Assembly: GCF_003402475.1 (NCBI RefSeq)
Contig: NZ_BFAB01000001.1
Span: forward strand, 248,001 to 312,000
DNA length: 64,000 bases
Source of the DNA: Mycobacterium sp. MFM001
GTDB taxonomy: Bacteria > Actinomycetota > Actinomycetes > Mycobacteriales > Mycobacteriaceae
Direction: 5' to 3'
How positions within the stretch are numbered: the first letter of the stretch is position 1; each line of letters begins with the position of its first letter. Under the pieces are notes generated by a model that worked only from the letters and a program-made list of their open reading frames with translations, did no database searches and was not told the DNA's origin. Both the position numbers and the translations under genes were made by a program. This document shows positions 46,120-54,032 of the stretch, in pieces.

Positions 46120-46749
46120 TCACGGTCGGCGAAGCGCGCCCGCCAGCAAGCGCTCGACCTGGTCGATGATCGCGGCCACCTCGTGAGCGCTTTCCACGAA
46201 ACCCGAATAGAAGCCGACACCGCACAACACCGCCACCAACACCTCGGTCAGCGATTCGGCGTCGGTGTCGGCGGCGAGCTCGCCCTGCTCGATTGCGTCC
46301 CGGACCGCCCAGCCAACGAATTCGCGCGTGCGTCGCAGTGAGTCCGTCTCGGCATCCCCCAAATCGGGATGCCGCTGCGATTCCAGCACTGCGGTAACCA
46401 GAAACCGTGCGGCGGACCGGTTTTCGGAGTCGGCTTCGGCTGCGGCGGCCAGGAACGTCGAAATCCGCCGGACGAGCGTCGCCTCGCGCCGCGCACGTGC
46501 GGCGGCGGCATTGACCACCACTTCGTTGGTCTGCTCCAAGACTTCCCGGTACAGCATGCGCTTGTGCGAAAAGTAATGATTGATCGCCGGGCGCGTCAGG
46601 TCAGCGCGCAGCGCAATCTCCTGGAACGTCGCAGCGTCGTATCCGCGTTCACTGAACACCTCGCGAGCCGCAAGCAAGATGCGCTTGCGGGTCTCGGCCG
46701 CCTTCGCTGCGGGGGGGCGACCGGGTCCCCGGGTCGCGGGATGCGGCAC
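46120..46749 (-). CDS. TetR-family regulator (Rv0144 orthologue)
   Basis: This 209-residue TetR protein has a basic, Pro-rich N-terminus (RGPGRPPAAKAAETRKRILL). The HTH is TFQEIALRADLTRPAINHYFSHKRMLYREV. The C-terminal domain includes FLVTAVLESQRHPDLGD. GTG 46749 is the start. It lies upstream of the Rv0145/Rv0146 orthologues in the same direction, 55 bases away, and may regulate them. Confidence 0.9.
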   Translation of the reverse strand: MPHPATRGPGRPPAAKAAETRKRILLAAREVFSERGYDAATFQEIALRADLTRPAINHYFSHKRMLYREVLEQTNEVVVNAAAARARREATLVRRISTFLAAAAEADSENRSAARFLVTAVLESQRHPDLGDAETDSLRRTREFVGWAVRDAIEQGELAADTDAESLTEVLVAVLCGVGFYSGFVESAHEVAAIIDQVERLLAGALRRP

Positions 46750-46945
46750 CCTCTAATTGTGCCACAGATCACTTCCCGCACTTAGGAAAGTCGGCCCTGC
46801 CGATGGGCACTCTACGCACGTCTAACGACGTCACAAGGTTCGGCTGCCGAGGGCGTCAGCGTCCCTGTCCAGGGCCGACGGGTCGGCATTCGCGGGGCTG
46901 TCGACGGCTGGGCTCCCGGGTGTGGATGAGTTTGCTGGCGTGGCG

Positions 46946-47926
46946 TCAGGGCGAGCGGCGGACGTGGTGCGGCATCAGCGCGTTGGGCGGGATGCTGCCG
47001 AACTTGCCCGCGCTGAAGTCCTCGAGTGCCTGGATCACCTCGGTCTTGGTGTTCATTACGAACGGTCCGTAATGAAACACCGGCTCGCGGATGGGCCGAC
47101 CGCCGAGGATCAGCACTTCGAGCGCGGGCCGATGCGCGTCCTGGGACGACTCGGCGGCGACGCTGATGCGGTCACCGGGTCCGAGAACCGCCAACTGGCC
47201 TTGGTGGATGGGGTGCGCCACCGGGCCGACGGACCCGCGTCCGGACAGCACGTAAACCAACGCGTTGAAGTCATGCTTCCATGGGATGTTCATCCGCGCG
47301 CCGGGCTGGATTGTGATGTGCGCCAACGTGATCGGCGTGTGGGTGACACCGGGACCGCGGTGGCCGTCGATATCGCCGGCGATAATCCGGACCAGCGCTC
47401 CGCCGTCGTCCGAGGACAGCAAGGTGACGTCTTGGCCCTCGATGGCCTGGTAGCGGGGAGAGACGAACTTGTCCTTCTTGGGCAGGTTCACCCACAGTTG
47501 CACGCCGTGAAAGACGCCGCCGCTTTCCACCAACTCGGCGGGTGGGGTCTCGATGTGCATGATGCCGGAACCGGCCGTCATCCACTGGGTCGCGCCGTCG
47601 GTGATCAAACCCCCGCCGCCGTGCGTGTCCTGGTGCGCGAACCGGCCGTCAATCATGTAGGTGACGGTCTCGAAGCCGCGATGCGGGTGCCAGTCGGTGC
47701 CTCGCGGCTCGCCGGGCGGGTAATCCACCTCGCCCATCTGGTCCATGTGCACGAACGGATCCAGCGCGGCGGTGCTGACTCCGGCGAATGCGCGGACGAC
47801 GGGAAACCCCTCGCCTTCGTACCCCCGCGGTCCGGTGGTGATCGACCGCACCGGCCGTTCGGTGTCGCCCGGACCCGCCGGGGTCACTCGCGGCAGGGTC
47901 AAGGTATCTGCGGTTACAGCGGGCAT
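46946..47926 (-). CDS. Pirin-family protein
   Basis: This bicupin pirin has 326 residues. The metal-binding N-terminal cupin shows DWHPHRGFETVTYMIDG, then GGGGLITDGATQWMTAGSGIMHIETPP and LWVNLPKKDKFVSPRYQ. Some bacterial pirins are quercetinases; others are redox-sensing partners. AGGTAGCC precedes ATG 47926. It lies in place of Rv0143c of the M. tuberculosis order. A 24-bp near-palindrome stands 27 bases upstream. Confidence 0.92.
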   Translation of the reverse strand: MPAVTADTLTLPRVTPAGPGDTERPVRSITTGPRGYEGEGFPVVRAFAGVSTAALDPFVHMDQMGEVDYPPGEPRGTDWHPHRGFETVTYMIDGRFAHQDTHGGGGLITDGATQWMTAGSGIMHIETPPAELVESGGVFHGVQLWVNLPKKDKFVSPRYQAIEGQDVTLLSSDDGGALVRIIAGDIDGHRGPGVTHTPITLAHITIQPGARMNIPWKHDFNALVYVLSGRGSVGPVAHPIHQGQLAVLGPGDRISVAAESSQDAHRPALEVLILGGRPIREPVFHYGPFVMNTKTEVIQALEDFSAGKFGSIPPNALMPHHVRRSP

Positions 47927-47953
47927 GGCTACCTCCTAGTGCCGATACCCGCT

Positions 47954-47977
47954 ATAACCGGACCGCGGTCCGATTAT
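47954..47977. promoter_or_regulatory. 24-bp near-perfect palindrome before pirin
   Basis: Centred between 47965 and 47966, the core CGGACCGCGGTCCG (14 bp, perfect) is flanked by ATAA on one side and TTAT on the other. Only one base pair of the 24-bp palindrome is mismatched. It is between the dps stop and the pirin start, both on the minus strand, so it may be an operator for pirin or part of a dps terminator. The AT-rich outer arms favour an operator. Confidence 0.6.
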
Positions 47978-47987
47978 TCCGTGGCCG

Positions 47988-48536
47988 CTACCCCTTGCCC
48001 CGCGCCGCCTTGGCGGCGCCCCGTTCGGTGGGCTTTCCTTCGTGGGCCAGCTTGCCGCCGGCGTTCTCCAGGTGTGCCCGCACAAACCACTGGAACTTCT
48101 CCAGCTCGGCGGCCTGGTCGATCAGAATGTCCTGAGTGACCGGATCGAGTTCCTCGGTCTCTTCGATCGCTTTGCGAATGTCCTCGATCACGCCGTTGTA
48201 GACGACGTCGAGCGCCGCGAGGTGCGCCTGCACGGTGTCGCGCCCGACCGAGTAGTCGTCCCAGCTGCGGTCCCGGATGATTGCCCCCGGCGTGCCCTCC
48301 GGGGAGGCGCCCAGAGTGGCGATGCGCTCGGCGACCTCGTCGGCATAGCCGCGCACCAATTCCACTTGCGGGTCGATCATTTCGTGCACGCCGATGAAGT
48401 TGGGCCCGACCACGTTCCAGTGAATGTGCTTCAGCGTCAGATGCAGATCGTTGTAGGTGCTCAGCTGCTTCTGCAGCAACTCAGCGACCCGGGCGGCCTG
48501 CTTGTCGGTCATCCCGGGGACAGTGAACTGCGTCAT
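47988..48536 (-). CDS. dps: Dps-family ferritin-like DNA-protection protein
   Basis: This 182-residue Dps is close to M. smegmatis Dps1. The ferroxidase-site helices are LKHIHWNVVGPNFIGVHEMID and VELVRGYADEVAERIATLG. The C-terminal tail (KPTERGAAKAARGKG) is Lys/Arg-rich and extended, as in M. smegmatis where it helps bind DNA. It oxidises and stores iron and shields DNA in stress. I know of no dps at this place in M. tuberculosis. AGGGAGC stands before ATG 48536. Confidence 0.95.
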   Translation of the reverse strand: MTQFTVPGMTDKQAARVAELLQKQLSTYNDLHLTLKHIHWNVVGPNFIGVHEMIDPQVELVRGYADEVAERIATLGASPEGTPGAIIRDRSWDDYSVGRDTVQAHLAALDVVYNGVIEDIRKAIEETEELDPVTQDILIDQAAELEKFQWFVRAHLENAGGKLAHEGKPTERGAAKAARGKG

Positions 48537-48627
48537 CGATTGCTCCCTAAGGTCGTTCGCACACGGTCGCTTCCGGCGTGCCGGATACCCGATGACCGCG
48601 CCCGGTAACCACCGGTTGGTCGCGAGA

Positions 48628-48675
48628 AGACGCGGAATCGCCCATTTCGCGCCGAAATAGGGCGATTCTGCGTCT
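48628..48675. terminator. Strong 48-base hairpin
   Basis: The arms AGACGCGGAATCGCCCATTTCG and its right partner pair almost fully: about 21 base pairs, one mismatch, one bulged base, loop CGC. It begins 11 bases past the stop of the glycosylase gene, so it may end that transcript, and it lies upstream of dps. There is no T-tract. Very similar palindromes recur between genes in mycobacteria, so it may be a dispersed repeat used as a terminator. Confidence 0.65.
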
Positions 48676-48686
48676 GCTCGGCCGGG

Positions 48687-49598
48687 CTAAAGCGAGCGGA
48701 TGTCCTGCACCGGCAACCGCGCTCCGCGCCGCGGCTCATACGCCAGACCGCTGGCCTCCAGCAAGCGGACCACCCGGTGGCGGTGCGGCCGCATGGGTTC
48801 CAGCAACTCCACCATGACGTCGTCCACGATCGGATGACCCAGCAGCGTCCAGCCGATCATCTTGGGAATGTGGTAGTCGCCCACCGACAGCGCGTCGGGA
48901 TCGCCGAACGCCCGCTGCGCCGTTTCGGCCGCCGTCCACACACCGACTCCCGGCAGCGACGTCAGAGCTTCACGGGCGTGCACGGCGGGCCGTGACACCA
49001 GCCGTTCCAGCGACGCCGCCCGCTGCGCACAGCCGACGACCGTGCGGGCCCGTCCGGGGTCCACGTTGGCGCGATGAAACTCCCACGACGGGATCTTGCG
49101 CCATGCTTCGGCCGACGGCGGTACCCGCATCCGCGCCGGCGCCGGCCCCGGCGCCGGCGTCCCGAACTTGGTCACCAGCACTCGCCAGGACCGGAACGCA
49201 TCCCTGCCCGGTACTCGCTGCTCGAGGACGGCCGGGATGAGCGCCTCCAGCACCCGACCGGTTCGGCCCAGACGCAGATGCGGCACCTTGCGGTGCGCGG
49301 CGGCAACGGTCGGATCGCTGGGCACGAAGTCTGAGGTGTCGTCGTCGGCCCCGAGCAAAGCGGGCAACGCGTCCAGGAATTCTTCGGCGCCGCTCCCCCA
49401 CGCCGCGCAGTGCACGGCGTTGGCCGCGGCGCGGGTGATCCGCGCGGTGACGGGTCCGCTGGCCAACAGGCTGGTCCGCCAGATCGCCCCGTCGTCGGCT
49501 ACCTGGAAACAGGGATCACCCGGGCCCCGGCGCAGCGGTGCCAGCGTGATCCCGGGGCTGACCACGCCCGGGAACGTGACGGTGCGGGCGGTCTTCAC
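48687..49598 (-). CDS. HhH-GPD DNA glycosylase-like protein (Rv0142 orthologue)
   Basis: This 303-residue protein resembles AlkA-type base-excision glycosylases. The helix-hairpin-helix is ALTSLPGVGVWTAAETAQRAFG, and the likely catalytic Asp follows in DALSVGDYHIPKMIG. The N-terminal half has a beta-rich region (CFQVADDGAIWRTSLLASGPVTARI). It should remove damaged bases, but specificity cannot be read. Its start is 68 bases from the divergent SnoaL-like gene. Confidence 0.85.
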   Translation of the reverse strand: MKTARTVTFPGVVSPGITLAPLRRGPGDPCFQVADDGAIWRTSLLASGPVTARITRAAANAVHCAAWGSGAEEFLDALPALLGADDDTSDFVPSDPTVAAAHRKVPHLRLGRTGRVLEALIPAVLEQRVPGRDAFRSWRVLVTKFGTPAPGPAPARMRVPPSAEAWRKIPSWEFHRANVDPGRARTVVGCAQRAASLERLVSRPAVHAREALTSLPGVGVWTAAETAQRAFGDPDALSVGDYHIPKMIGWTLLGHPIVDDVMVELLEPMRPHRHRVVRLLEASGLAYEPRRGARLPVQDIRSL

Positions 49599-49666
49599 TT
49601 CCCCAGGATCATAGGTTCCGCCGTGGACAATTGACCCCTTGCTGTCTTCCGCGACAGGATGGCGGC

Positions 49667-50053
49667 ATGACCACTCCGTTCGACGACCCGCAGGCCGAAC
49701 TGGCGTGGATGTTTTTGCAGTGCCTCTCCGACGGCGCTGACGTCGACGAATGTTTCGAGTTGCTCAGCGACGACTTCACGTACTGGAGCATCGTCACCCG
49801 CGAGGCGGTCGACAAGGCGGGGCTGCGGCGAGAGGTCGAGCGGCGCACGCGCCGCCTGCAACTCAACTTCGACCTGATCCGCTGCCTCAACGACGGCGAG
49901 AGCGTGGTGATCGAGGCTCAGGGCGACGGCGTCACCTCCGACGGGGTGCGCTACGACAGCCCGTTCGTGTTCATCGTCGAGACCCGCGACGGGCTGATCA
50001 CCTCGGTGCGCGAATACAGCGATACCCGTTCAGCCGCAGAGGTTTTCGACTAG
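49667..50053 (+). CDS. SnoaL/NTF2-like protein (Rv0141c orthologue)
   Basis: This 128-residue NTF2-fold protein has AWMFLQCLSDGADVDECFELLSDDFTYWSIVTREAVDKAGLRREVERR and ends in IVETRDGLITSVREYSDTRSA. The fold serves ketosteroid-isomerase, epoxide-hydrolase and binding roles; no clear active site is visible. ATG 49667 (MTTPFDDPQ) is preferred over an earlier ATG. It overlaps the convergent DUF427 stop by 4 bases. Confidence 0.85.
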   Translation: MTTPFDDPQAELAWMFLQCLSDGADVDECFELLSDDFTYWSIVTREAVDKAGLRREVERRTRRLQLNFDLIRCLNDGESVVIEAQGDGVTSDGVRYDSPFVFIVETRDGLITSVREYSDTRSAAEVFD

Positions 50054-50430
50054 TCAGCCTCGACGCTGATCTCGGCCTTGTCAGGATAGAAGGCGACGTG
50101 GCCGGCGATCGCCGCCACCGCCGGGTAGGGCTCACGGTAGGTCCAGATCACGTCGTCGACGGTGTCGCCGGCCGCGGTGGTCACATGAAAGTAGCTGGCT
50201 TCGCCTTTGAATGGGCAATAGGTGCTGGTGTCGCTGGGCGTCAGTCGCTCCTGAACTACGTCATCGAACGGAATGTATTGCACCACAGGGATAGTCGCCT
50301 CGCGTAGGCCCAATGCTGCACGCGTGTCCGCAATGATCTCCCCGTTGACGCTTACCCGCACCCGCCCTGCGGTCGGCTCAATCGTGATCGGGTGCCCGGC
50401 GGTCGGTTCCAAGACAGGACGGTGGCTCAT
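50050..50430 (-). CDS. Single-domain DUF427 protein (Rv0140 orthologue)
   Basis: This 126-residue protein is one DUF427 unit: GRVRVSVNGEIIADTRAALGLREATIPVVQYIPFDDV, TSTYCPFKGEASYFHV and DDVIWTYREPYPAVAAIAGHVAFYPDKAEI. Function is unknown. It shows the ancestral single unit from which the tandem proteins at 23245 and 60241 could be built. It is syntenic with M. tuberculosis Rv0140. Confidence 0.9.
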   Translation of the reverse strand: MSHRPVLEPTAGHPITIEPTAGRVRVSVNGEIIADTRAALGLREATIPVVQYIPFDDVVQERLTPSDTSTYCPFKGEASYFHVTTAAGDTVDDVIWTYREPYPAVAAIAGHVAFYPDKAEISVEAD

Positions 50431-50519
50431 GGTGACATCTCCTCGGGTGTGACTGTGTTAGTCGCGCGGCGACCCGCTGGCAGATGCAACACCAGGCTAC
50501 GGCGAACATTCCCCGCAGG

Positions 50520-51341
50520 TCAGAATGCGTAGCGGTGGTATTGCGCCATGTTGGCCACCGCCGGCACCAGCGACATGACCTTGCCCATGGCGCGCACCGA
50601 AGCAGGCAACTGCGCAAACGTGGGCGACTCGAACCAGCGCTGCCAGGCCAGCAGCCTCACACCGGGCACCGCGTCGAGGATGTCGTCGGGTTTGTTGATT
50701 GCCCACTGCAGCGCGGAACCCGATCGTCGCACCACTGTGTTGAGCACCTGCAAGCGGATCCCCAGCCAGTTGAACGCGTCGAATTGCAGTTCACCCGAGC
50801 CGAATCGGTCGACTACCCGGCGCAGCAGCGCGATGCCGTCCTGCTCGGTGAGGTACATGGTCAGCCCTTCACCGATCATCAGCGTCGGCCGACCGGTGGG
50901 GATCTCTGCCAGCCAGGCCGGGTCGGTCACCGATGCGGCGACGACGTGGTAGTGCTCCCCGGCCGGGTAGAGCTGGGTGCGCAGCGCGGCCACTTCGGGA
51001 TAGTCGACGTCATACCACTCGACGGTCGGCCCTGGCTGCAGCCGGAAGAACCGGGCGTCCAGCCCACAACCCAGATGCAGCACCGTCGCCTCCGGATGTA
51101 CCGCGAGGAACTGCCGCACCCAGGCGTCGAAATGCGCCGTGCGGGTGGCTACCGATGGCGCCCGCCGCGCGTTGATTGCCGTCTTCGTCCAGTCGTAGTC
51201 GATGCGCTCGACGATTTCCTTGGCGTACCGGTCGCCCAGGATCGGCTTCGGGAAGTCGGCGTCCAACGCCTTGGCATAGAACGTCGCCAGCATGGTCTGC
51301 GGCGCCCCGCTGAGATCGACGGGGAGCCTTTCAGTGGTCAC
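50520..51341 (-). CDS. SAM-dependent methyltransferase, LCM/PPM-like
   Basis: This 273-residue protein belongs to the same subgroup as the gene at 33569: KPILGDRYAKEIVERIDYDW, VLHLGCGLDARFFRLQPG (SAM site), WYDVDYPEV and LMIGEGLTMYL. GTG 51341 is the start. It has no counterpart that I know of between Rv0139 and Rv0140 in M. tuberculosis, so it is an insertion here. The acceptor is unknown. Confidence 0.87.
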   Translation of the reverse strand: MTTERLPVDLSGAPQTMLATFYAKALDADFPKPILGDRYAKEIVERIDYDWTKTAINARRAPSVATRTAHFDAWVRQFLAVHPEATVLHLGCGLDARFFRLQPGPTVEWYDVDYPEVAALRTQLYPAGEHYHVVAASVTDPAWLAEIPTGRPTLMIGEGLTMYLTEQDGIALLRRVVDRFGSGELQFDAFNWLGIRLQVLNTVVRRSGSALQWAINKPDDILDAVPGVRLLAWQRWFESPTFAQLPASVRAMGKVMSLVPAVANMAQYHRYAF

Positions 51342-51404
51342 GTCATTCGAGGCTAGTCCCGGCCGTCGACGATCGAGTGCCCTGAACGACGGTGGGCGTG
51401 GTGT

Positions 51405-52415
51405 TCAGCCGGGAGTGGCGCTTTTGCCTTTGGCGTTTCGCAGCTCCGCCCAGAACCGGGCGGCTTCACGGATGGATTCCTCGACTGGCCTTGGCTGCCA
51501 ACCTAATTCGCGGACGGCCTTGCTGTGGTCGACTTCGGCCTCGGCGCGCATCATCCGCACCGACGTGAGGGACAGCTCGGCGTCTTTGCCGGTCAGTCGG
51601 GCCCGCAGACTGCCGATTGCGGCGAGCGCGTAGAGCATCGGCACCGATATCGAGCGCCGCGGCGGCGGGACGCCGGCCTCGTCGGCGGCGATCCGCACGA
51701 CGTCCTTCAGCGGCATCATCTTTTCGGAGATCAGGTATCGCTGGCCGTTGCGGCCACGCTCGGCGGCCAGAATCAGCGCCCGGGCCGCATCGTCGACGCC
51801 GACAACTTCCAGCTGGATGCCGTCCATCAGGAACGGCAGCTTGCCGAACACCGCGCCGGCGATGAAAGCCCCATGCGGCGTGCGGCCCCAGTCACCGCTG
51901 CCGTACGTCGTCGAGACACACATCGCGACGGCGGGCAAGCCGTGCTGCGCCGCATACCGCAGCACCAATTCCTCTGCCTGGACCCGGGATTGGACGTAGG
52001 GCGTGACGCGGGCGGTTACTGGATCGTCCTCGGTGGCCACGTGACCGCGCCGCCGGCCGACCGTCGCGTAGCTGCTGGTGAAGACGAACCTGCGCAGGTC
52101 CGCATCTTTGGCGACGTCGAGGACGTTGCGCAGGCCTTCGACGTTGGTGCGAAACAGCGGTGCCGGGTCGCGCAACCACGCGCGGGTGTCGACGACGCAG
52201 TAGTACACGTCGTCGACGCCGTCCATGGCCTCGCGCAGCGTGGCGGTGTCGAACACGTCGCCGTGAAACCGGGTGACCGACAGATCGTCGATGGACCGGG
52301 TATTTGCGTTGGGACGCACCATCACCCGCACGTCGGCGCCGTCGGCGACGAGTTGGCGCGTCACGTGCGAGCCCAGAAAACCATTGGCGCCGATCACCAG
52401 CTTCGGTGCGGTCAT
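51405..52415 (-). CDS. NAD-dependent epimerase/dehydratase (Rv0139 orthologue)
   Basis: This 336-residue extended SDR has [28 protein letters not shown] for nucleotide binding, an active-site Ser region [11 protein letters not shown], and [14 protein letters not shown] C-terminal helices. The usual YxxxK appears altered: the matching stretch reads [11 protein letters not shown], with Arg or Gln in place of Lys. It may act on a steroid- or dihydroflavonol-like substrate. ATG 52415 overlaps the Rv0138 orthologue's stop (ATGA). Confidence 0.85.
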   Translation of the reverse strand: MTAPKLVIGANGFLGSHVTRQLVADGADVRVMVRPNANTRSIDDLSVTRFHGDVFDTATLREAMDGVDDVYYCVVDTRAWLRDPAPLFRTNVEGLRNVLDVAKDADLRRFVFTSSYATVGRRRGHVATEDDPVTARVTPYVQSRVQAEELVLRYAAQHGLPAVAMCVSTTYGSGDWGRTPHGAFIAGAVFGKLPFLMDGIQLEVVGVDDAARALILAAERGRNGQRYLISEKMMPLKDVVRIAADEAGVPPPRRSISVPMLYALAAIGSLRARLTGKDAELSLTSVRMMRAEAEVDHSKAVRELGWQPRPVEESIREAARFWAELRNAKGKSATPG

Positions 52416-52912
52416 GTTGCTCCTCCGTATTGCTGCATCCAGCGGGCGGCGTCGTCGTCGAGGGTGCCGAGGGCTTGCGCTTTGCGGCACCACTTCATCG
52501 CGGCCGCCACGAAGCGCAGCGGGTTGTAGATGTCTTCCTGGCGGCACCACTGGCCGTCGCCGGCATAGGTGATGATCGAGATGTTCGTCGCGCTGATGAT
52601 GCTGCCGTCGCCGGGATCTTTCATCGGATTGTCGAGTTCGCAGATGATCCGGCCGGTGTTCTCGTCGATGACGGACCACAGCGACGGAAACTCCGTCATG
52701 TGGCTGCCCGGGAACGTCGTCATGGTCTTGCGGATCCAGGCCCGTACCTCGTCGCGGCCCTTCATGGTGCCCGCGGCATGTTCGATGTAGTCGACGTCGG
52801 GCGTGTAGTGCTCCACCCAGGCGTCCCAGTCCTTGGTCTCGGCGGCCCGCGCAACCGTCTGCTCGAATACCTCGAACGCCGCGGCCAGTTCGTCGCGGCT
52901 GAAGGTGGTCAC
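52412..52912 (-). CDS. SnoaL-like protein (Rv0138 orthologue)
   Basis: This 166-residue NTF2-fold protein has [45 protein letters not shown] and [42 protein letters not shown]. It may act with the downstream epimerase, to which it is translationally coupled. GTG 52912 is chosen; no ribosome site is visible, so the transcript may be nearly leaderless. A KstR-type palindrome ends 9 bases upstream. Confidence 0.85.
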   Translation of the reverse strand: MTTFSRDELAAAFEVFEQTVARAAETKDWDAWVEHYTPDVDYIEHAAGTMKGRDEVRAWIRKTMTTFPGSHMTEFPSLWSVIDENTGRIICELDNPMKDPGDGSIISATNISIITYAGDGQWCRQEDIYNPLRFVAAAMKWCRKAQALGTLDDDAARWMQQYGGAT

Positions 52913-52920
52913 GGGAAAAC

Positions 52921-52934
52921 TAGAACACGTTCTA
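52921..52934. promoter_or_regulatory. KstR-type operator TAGAACACGTTCTA
   Basis: This perfect 14-bp palindrome fits the published KstR consensus TNNAACNNGTTNNA for cholesterol-catabolism genes. It lies between the divergent Rv0138 orthologue (start 52912) and msrA (start 52970), nearer to Rv0138. Other TetR proteins also use AAC-GTT palindromes, so KstR control is a hypothesis. Confidence 0.65.
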
Positions 52935-52969
52935 CCGGGATTTGTCGAGCAGTTCCTATCCTGAAAAGC

Positions 52970-53485
52970 ATGACGAGCAATAACAAGGCGATACTGGCGG
53001 GCGGCTGCTTTTGGGGCATGCAGGATCTGATCCGCAAGCAGCCGGGAGTGATCTCGACGCGGGTCGGCTACACCGGTGGCGAGAACGCCAACGCCACCTA
53101 CCGCAATCATCCGGGCCACGCGGAGGCCGTCGAGATCATCTACGACCCGGCGCGCACGGACTACCGCACGTTGTTGGAGTTCTTTTTCGGCATCCACGAT
53201 CCGACCACTAAGAACCGGCAGGGCAACGACGTCGGGACCAGCTACCGGTCGGCGATCTTCTACCTCGACGACGAGCAGAAGCGGATCGCGGAGGAAACCA
53301 TCGCCGACGTCGACGCGTCCGGGTTATGGCCGGGCAAGGTGGTGACCGAAGTCAGCCCCGCCGCCGATTTCTGGGAGGCCGAGCCCGAGCACCAGGACTA
53401 TCTGGAGCGCTATCCCAACGGCTACACGTGTCACTTCGTCCGCCCCGACTGGAAGCTGCCGCGCCGGGCCAACGTCGAGGGCTAA
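52970..53485 (+). CDS. msrA: Peptide methionine-S-sulfoxide reductase MsrA
   Basis: This 171-residue MsrA has the catalytic Cys in [18 protein letters not shown]. The substrate pocket shows [24 protein letters not shown], then [10 protein letters not shown] and [19 protein letters not shown]. It repairs methionine sulfoxide with thioredoxin as reductant. It is syntenic with M. tuberculosis Rv0137c. An intergenic hairpin follows its stop. Confidence 0.96.
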   Translation: MTSNNKAILAGGCFWGMQDLIRKQPGVISTRVGYTGGENANATYRNHPGHAEAVEIIYDPARTDYRTLLEFFFGIHDPTTKNRQGNDVGTSYRSAIFYLDDEQKRIAEETIADVDASGLWPGKVVTEVSPAADFWEAEPEHQDYLERYPNGYTCHFVRPDWKLPRRANVEG

Positions 53486-53506
53486 GCAGCTCGCGAGATC
53501 GCGGCT

Positions 53507-53537
53507 AGGGTCGTGATTTTCGCCAGACCACAACCCT
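53507..53537. terminator. Hairpin between convergent msrA and thioesterase genes
   Basis: AGGGTCGTG (53507-53515) pairs with CACAACCCT (53529-53537), nine bases with one G-T pair. It lies 21 bases after the msrA stop and 16 bases from the facing thioesterase stop, so it can end both transcripts. The left arm and loop share GTCGTGATTT(T)CGC with the hairpin at 11989. Confidence 0.6.
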
Positions 53538-53553
53538 CACCGCGTTTCGCGGA

Positions 53554-54021
53554 TCAACGGCTGTGCGCGCGTAGCTGGTAGAGGCCGCGGGTGGTGGCGA
53601 CGGTCTGGCCGTCGGCGTCGGTGACCACGGCTTGCAGCTCAAAATCGGCCTTGCCCCGCTCGGCAGCCTCGGCCTCGATGCGCGCGATCGTCTGCTCGTC
53701 GAGGCTGGCTTCGGCGCGCACGTCGGATTTGGCCATCGCGACGAATTGAATGTCGAGGCTTTTGACCAGCGGGAAATACTTGGCGCTGTCGAAGGTGATC
53801 AGCGGGATGATCCCGCCGAGGACCTCAGCGACCGTGAACAGCACGCCGGCGTAGATGACGCCGAAGTGGTTTCCGTTGCCTTCGGCAGGGACGGTCGTGG
53901 CCGCGAAACCCGGTCGGGCCTCGACGACCTTGACGCCCATCTTGTGTGCGATCGGGATGGTGGACGCCATGGCGCCGTTCATCATGTCGACGAGGTTGGC
54001 GTCTCCCTCTGGGGCGGTCAT
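53554..54021 (-). CDS. Hot-dog thioesterase-like protein (DUF4442/YiiD type)
   Basis: This 155-residue hot-dog protein has AHKMGVKVVEARPGFAATTVPAEGNGNHFGVIYAGVLFTVAEVLGG and KSLDIQFVAMAKSDVRAEASL. The GNGNHFGVIYAGVLFTVAE stretch is the family's substrate helix. It probably acts on an acyl thioester. ATG 54021 is preferred; the longer frame overlaps cyp138, whose stop lies 11 bases upstream. Confidence 0.82.
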   Translation of the reverse strand: MTAPEGDANLVDMMNGAMASTIPIAHKMGVKVVEARPGFAATTVPAEGNGNHFGVIYAGVLFTVAEVLGGIIPLITFDSAKYFPLVKSLDIQFVAMAKSDVRAEASLDEQTIARIEAEAAERGKADFELQAVVTDADGQTVATTRGLYQLRAHSR

Positions 54022-54032
54022 GACCGCAGATC

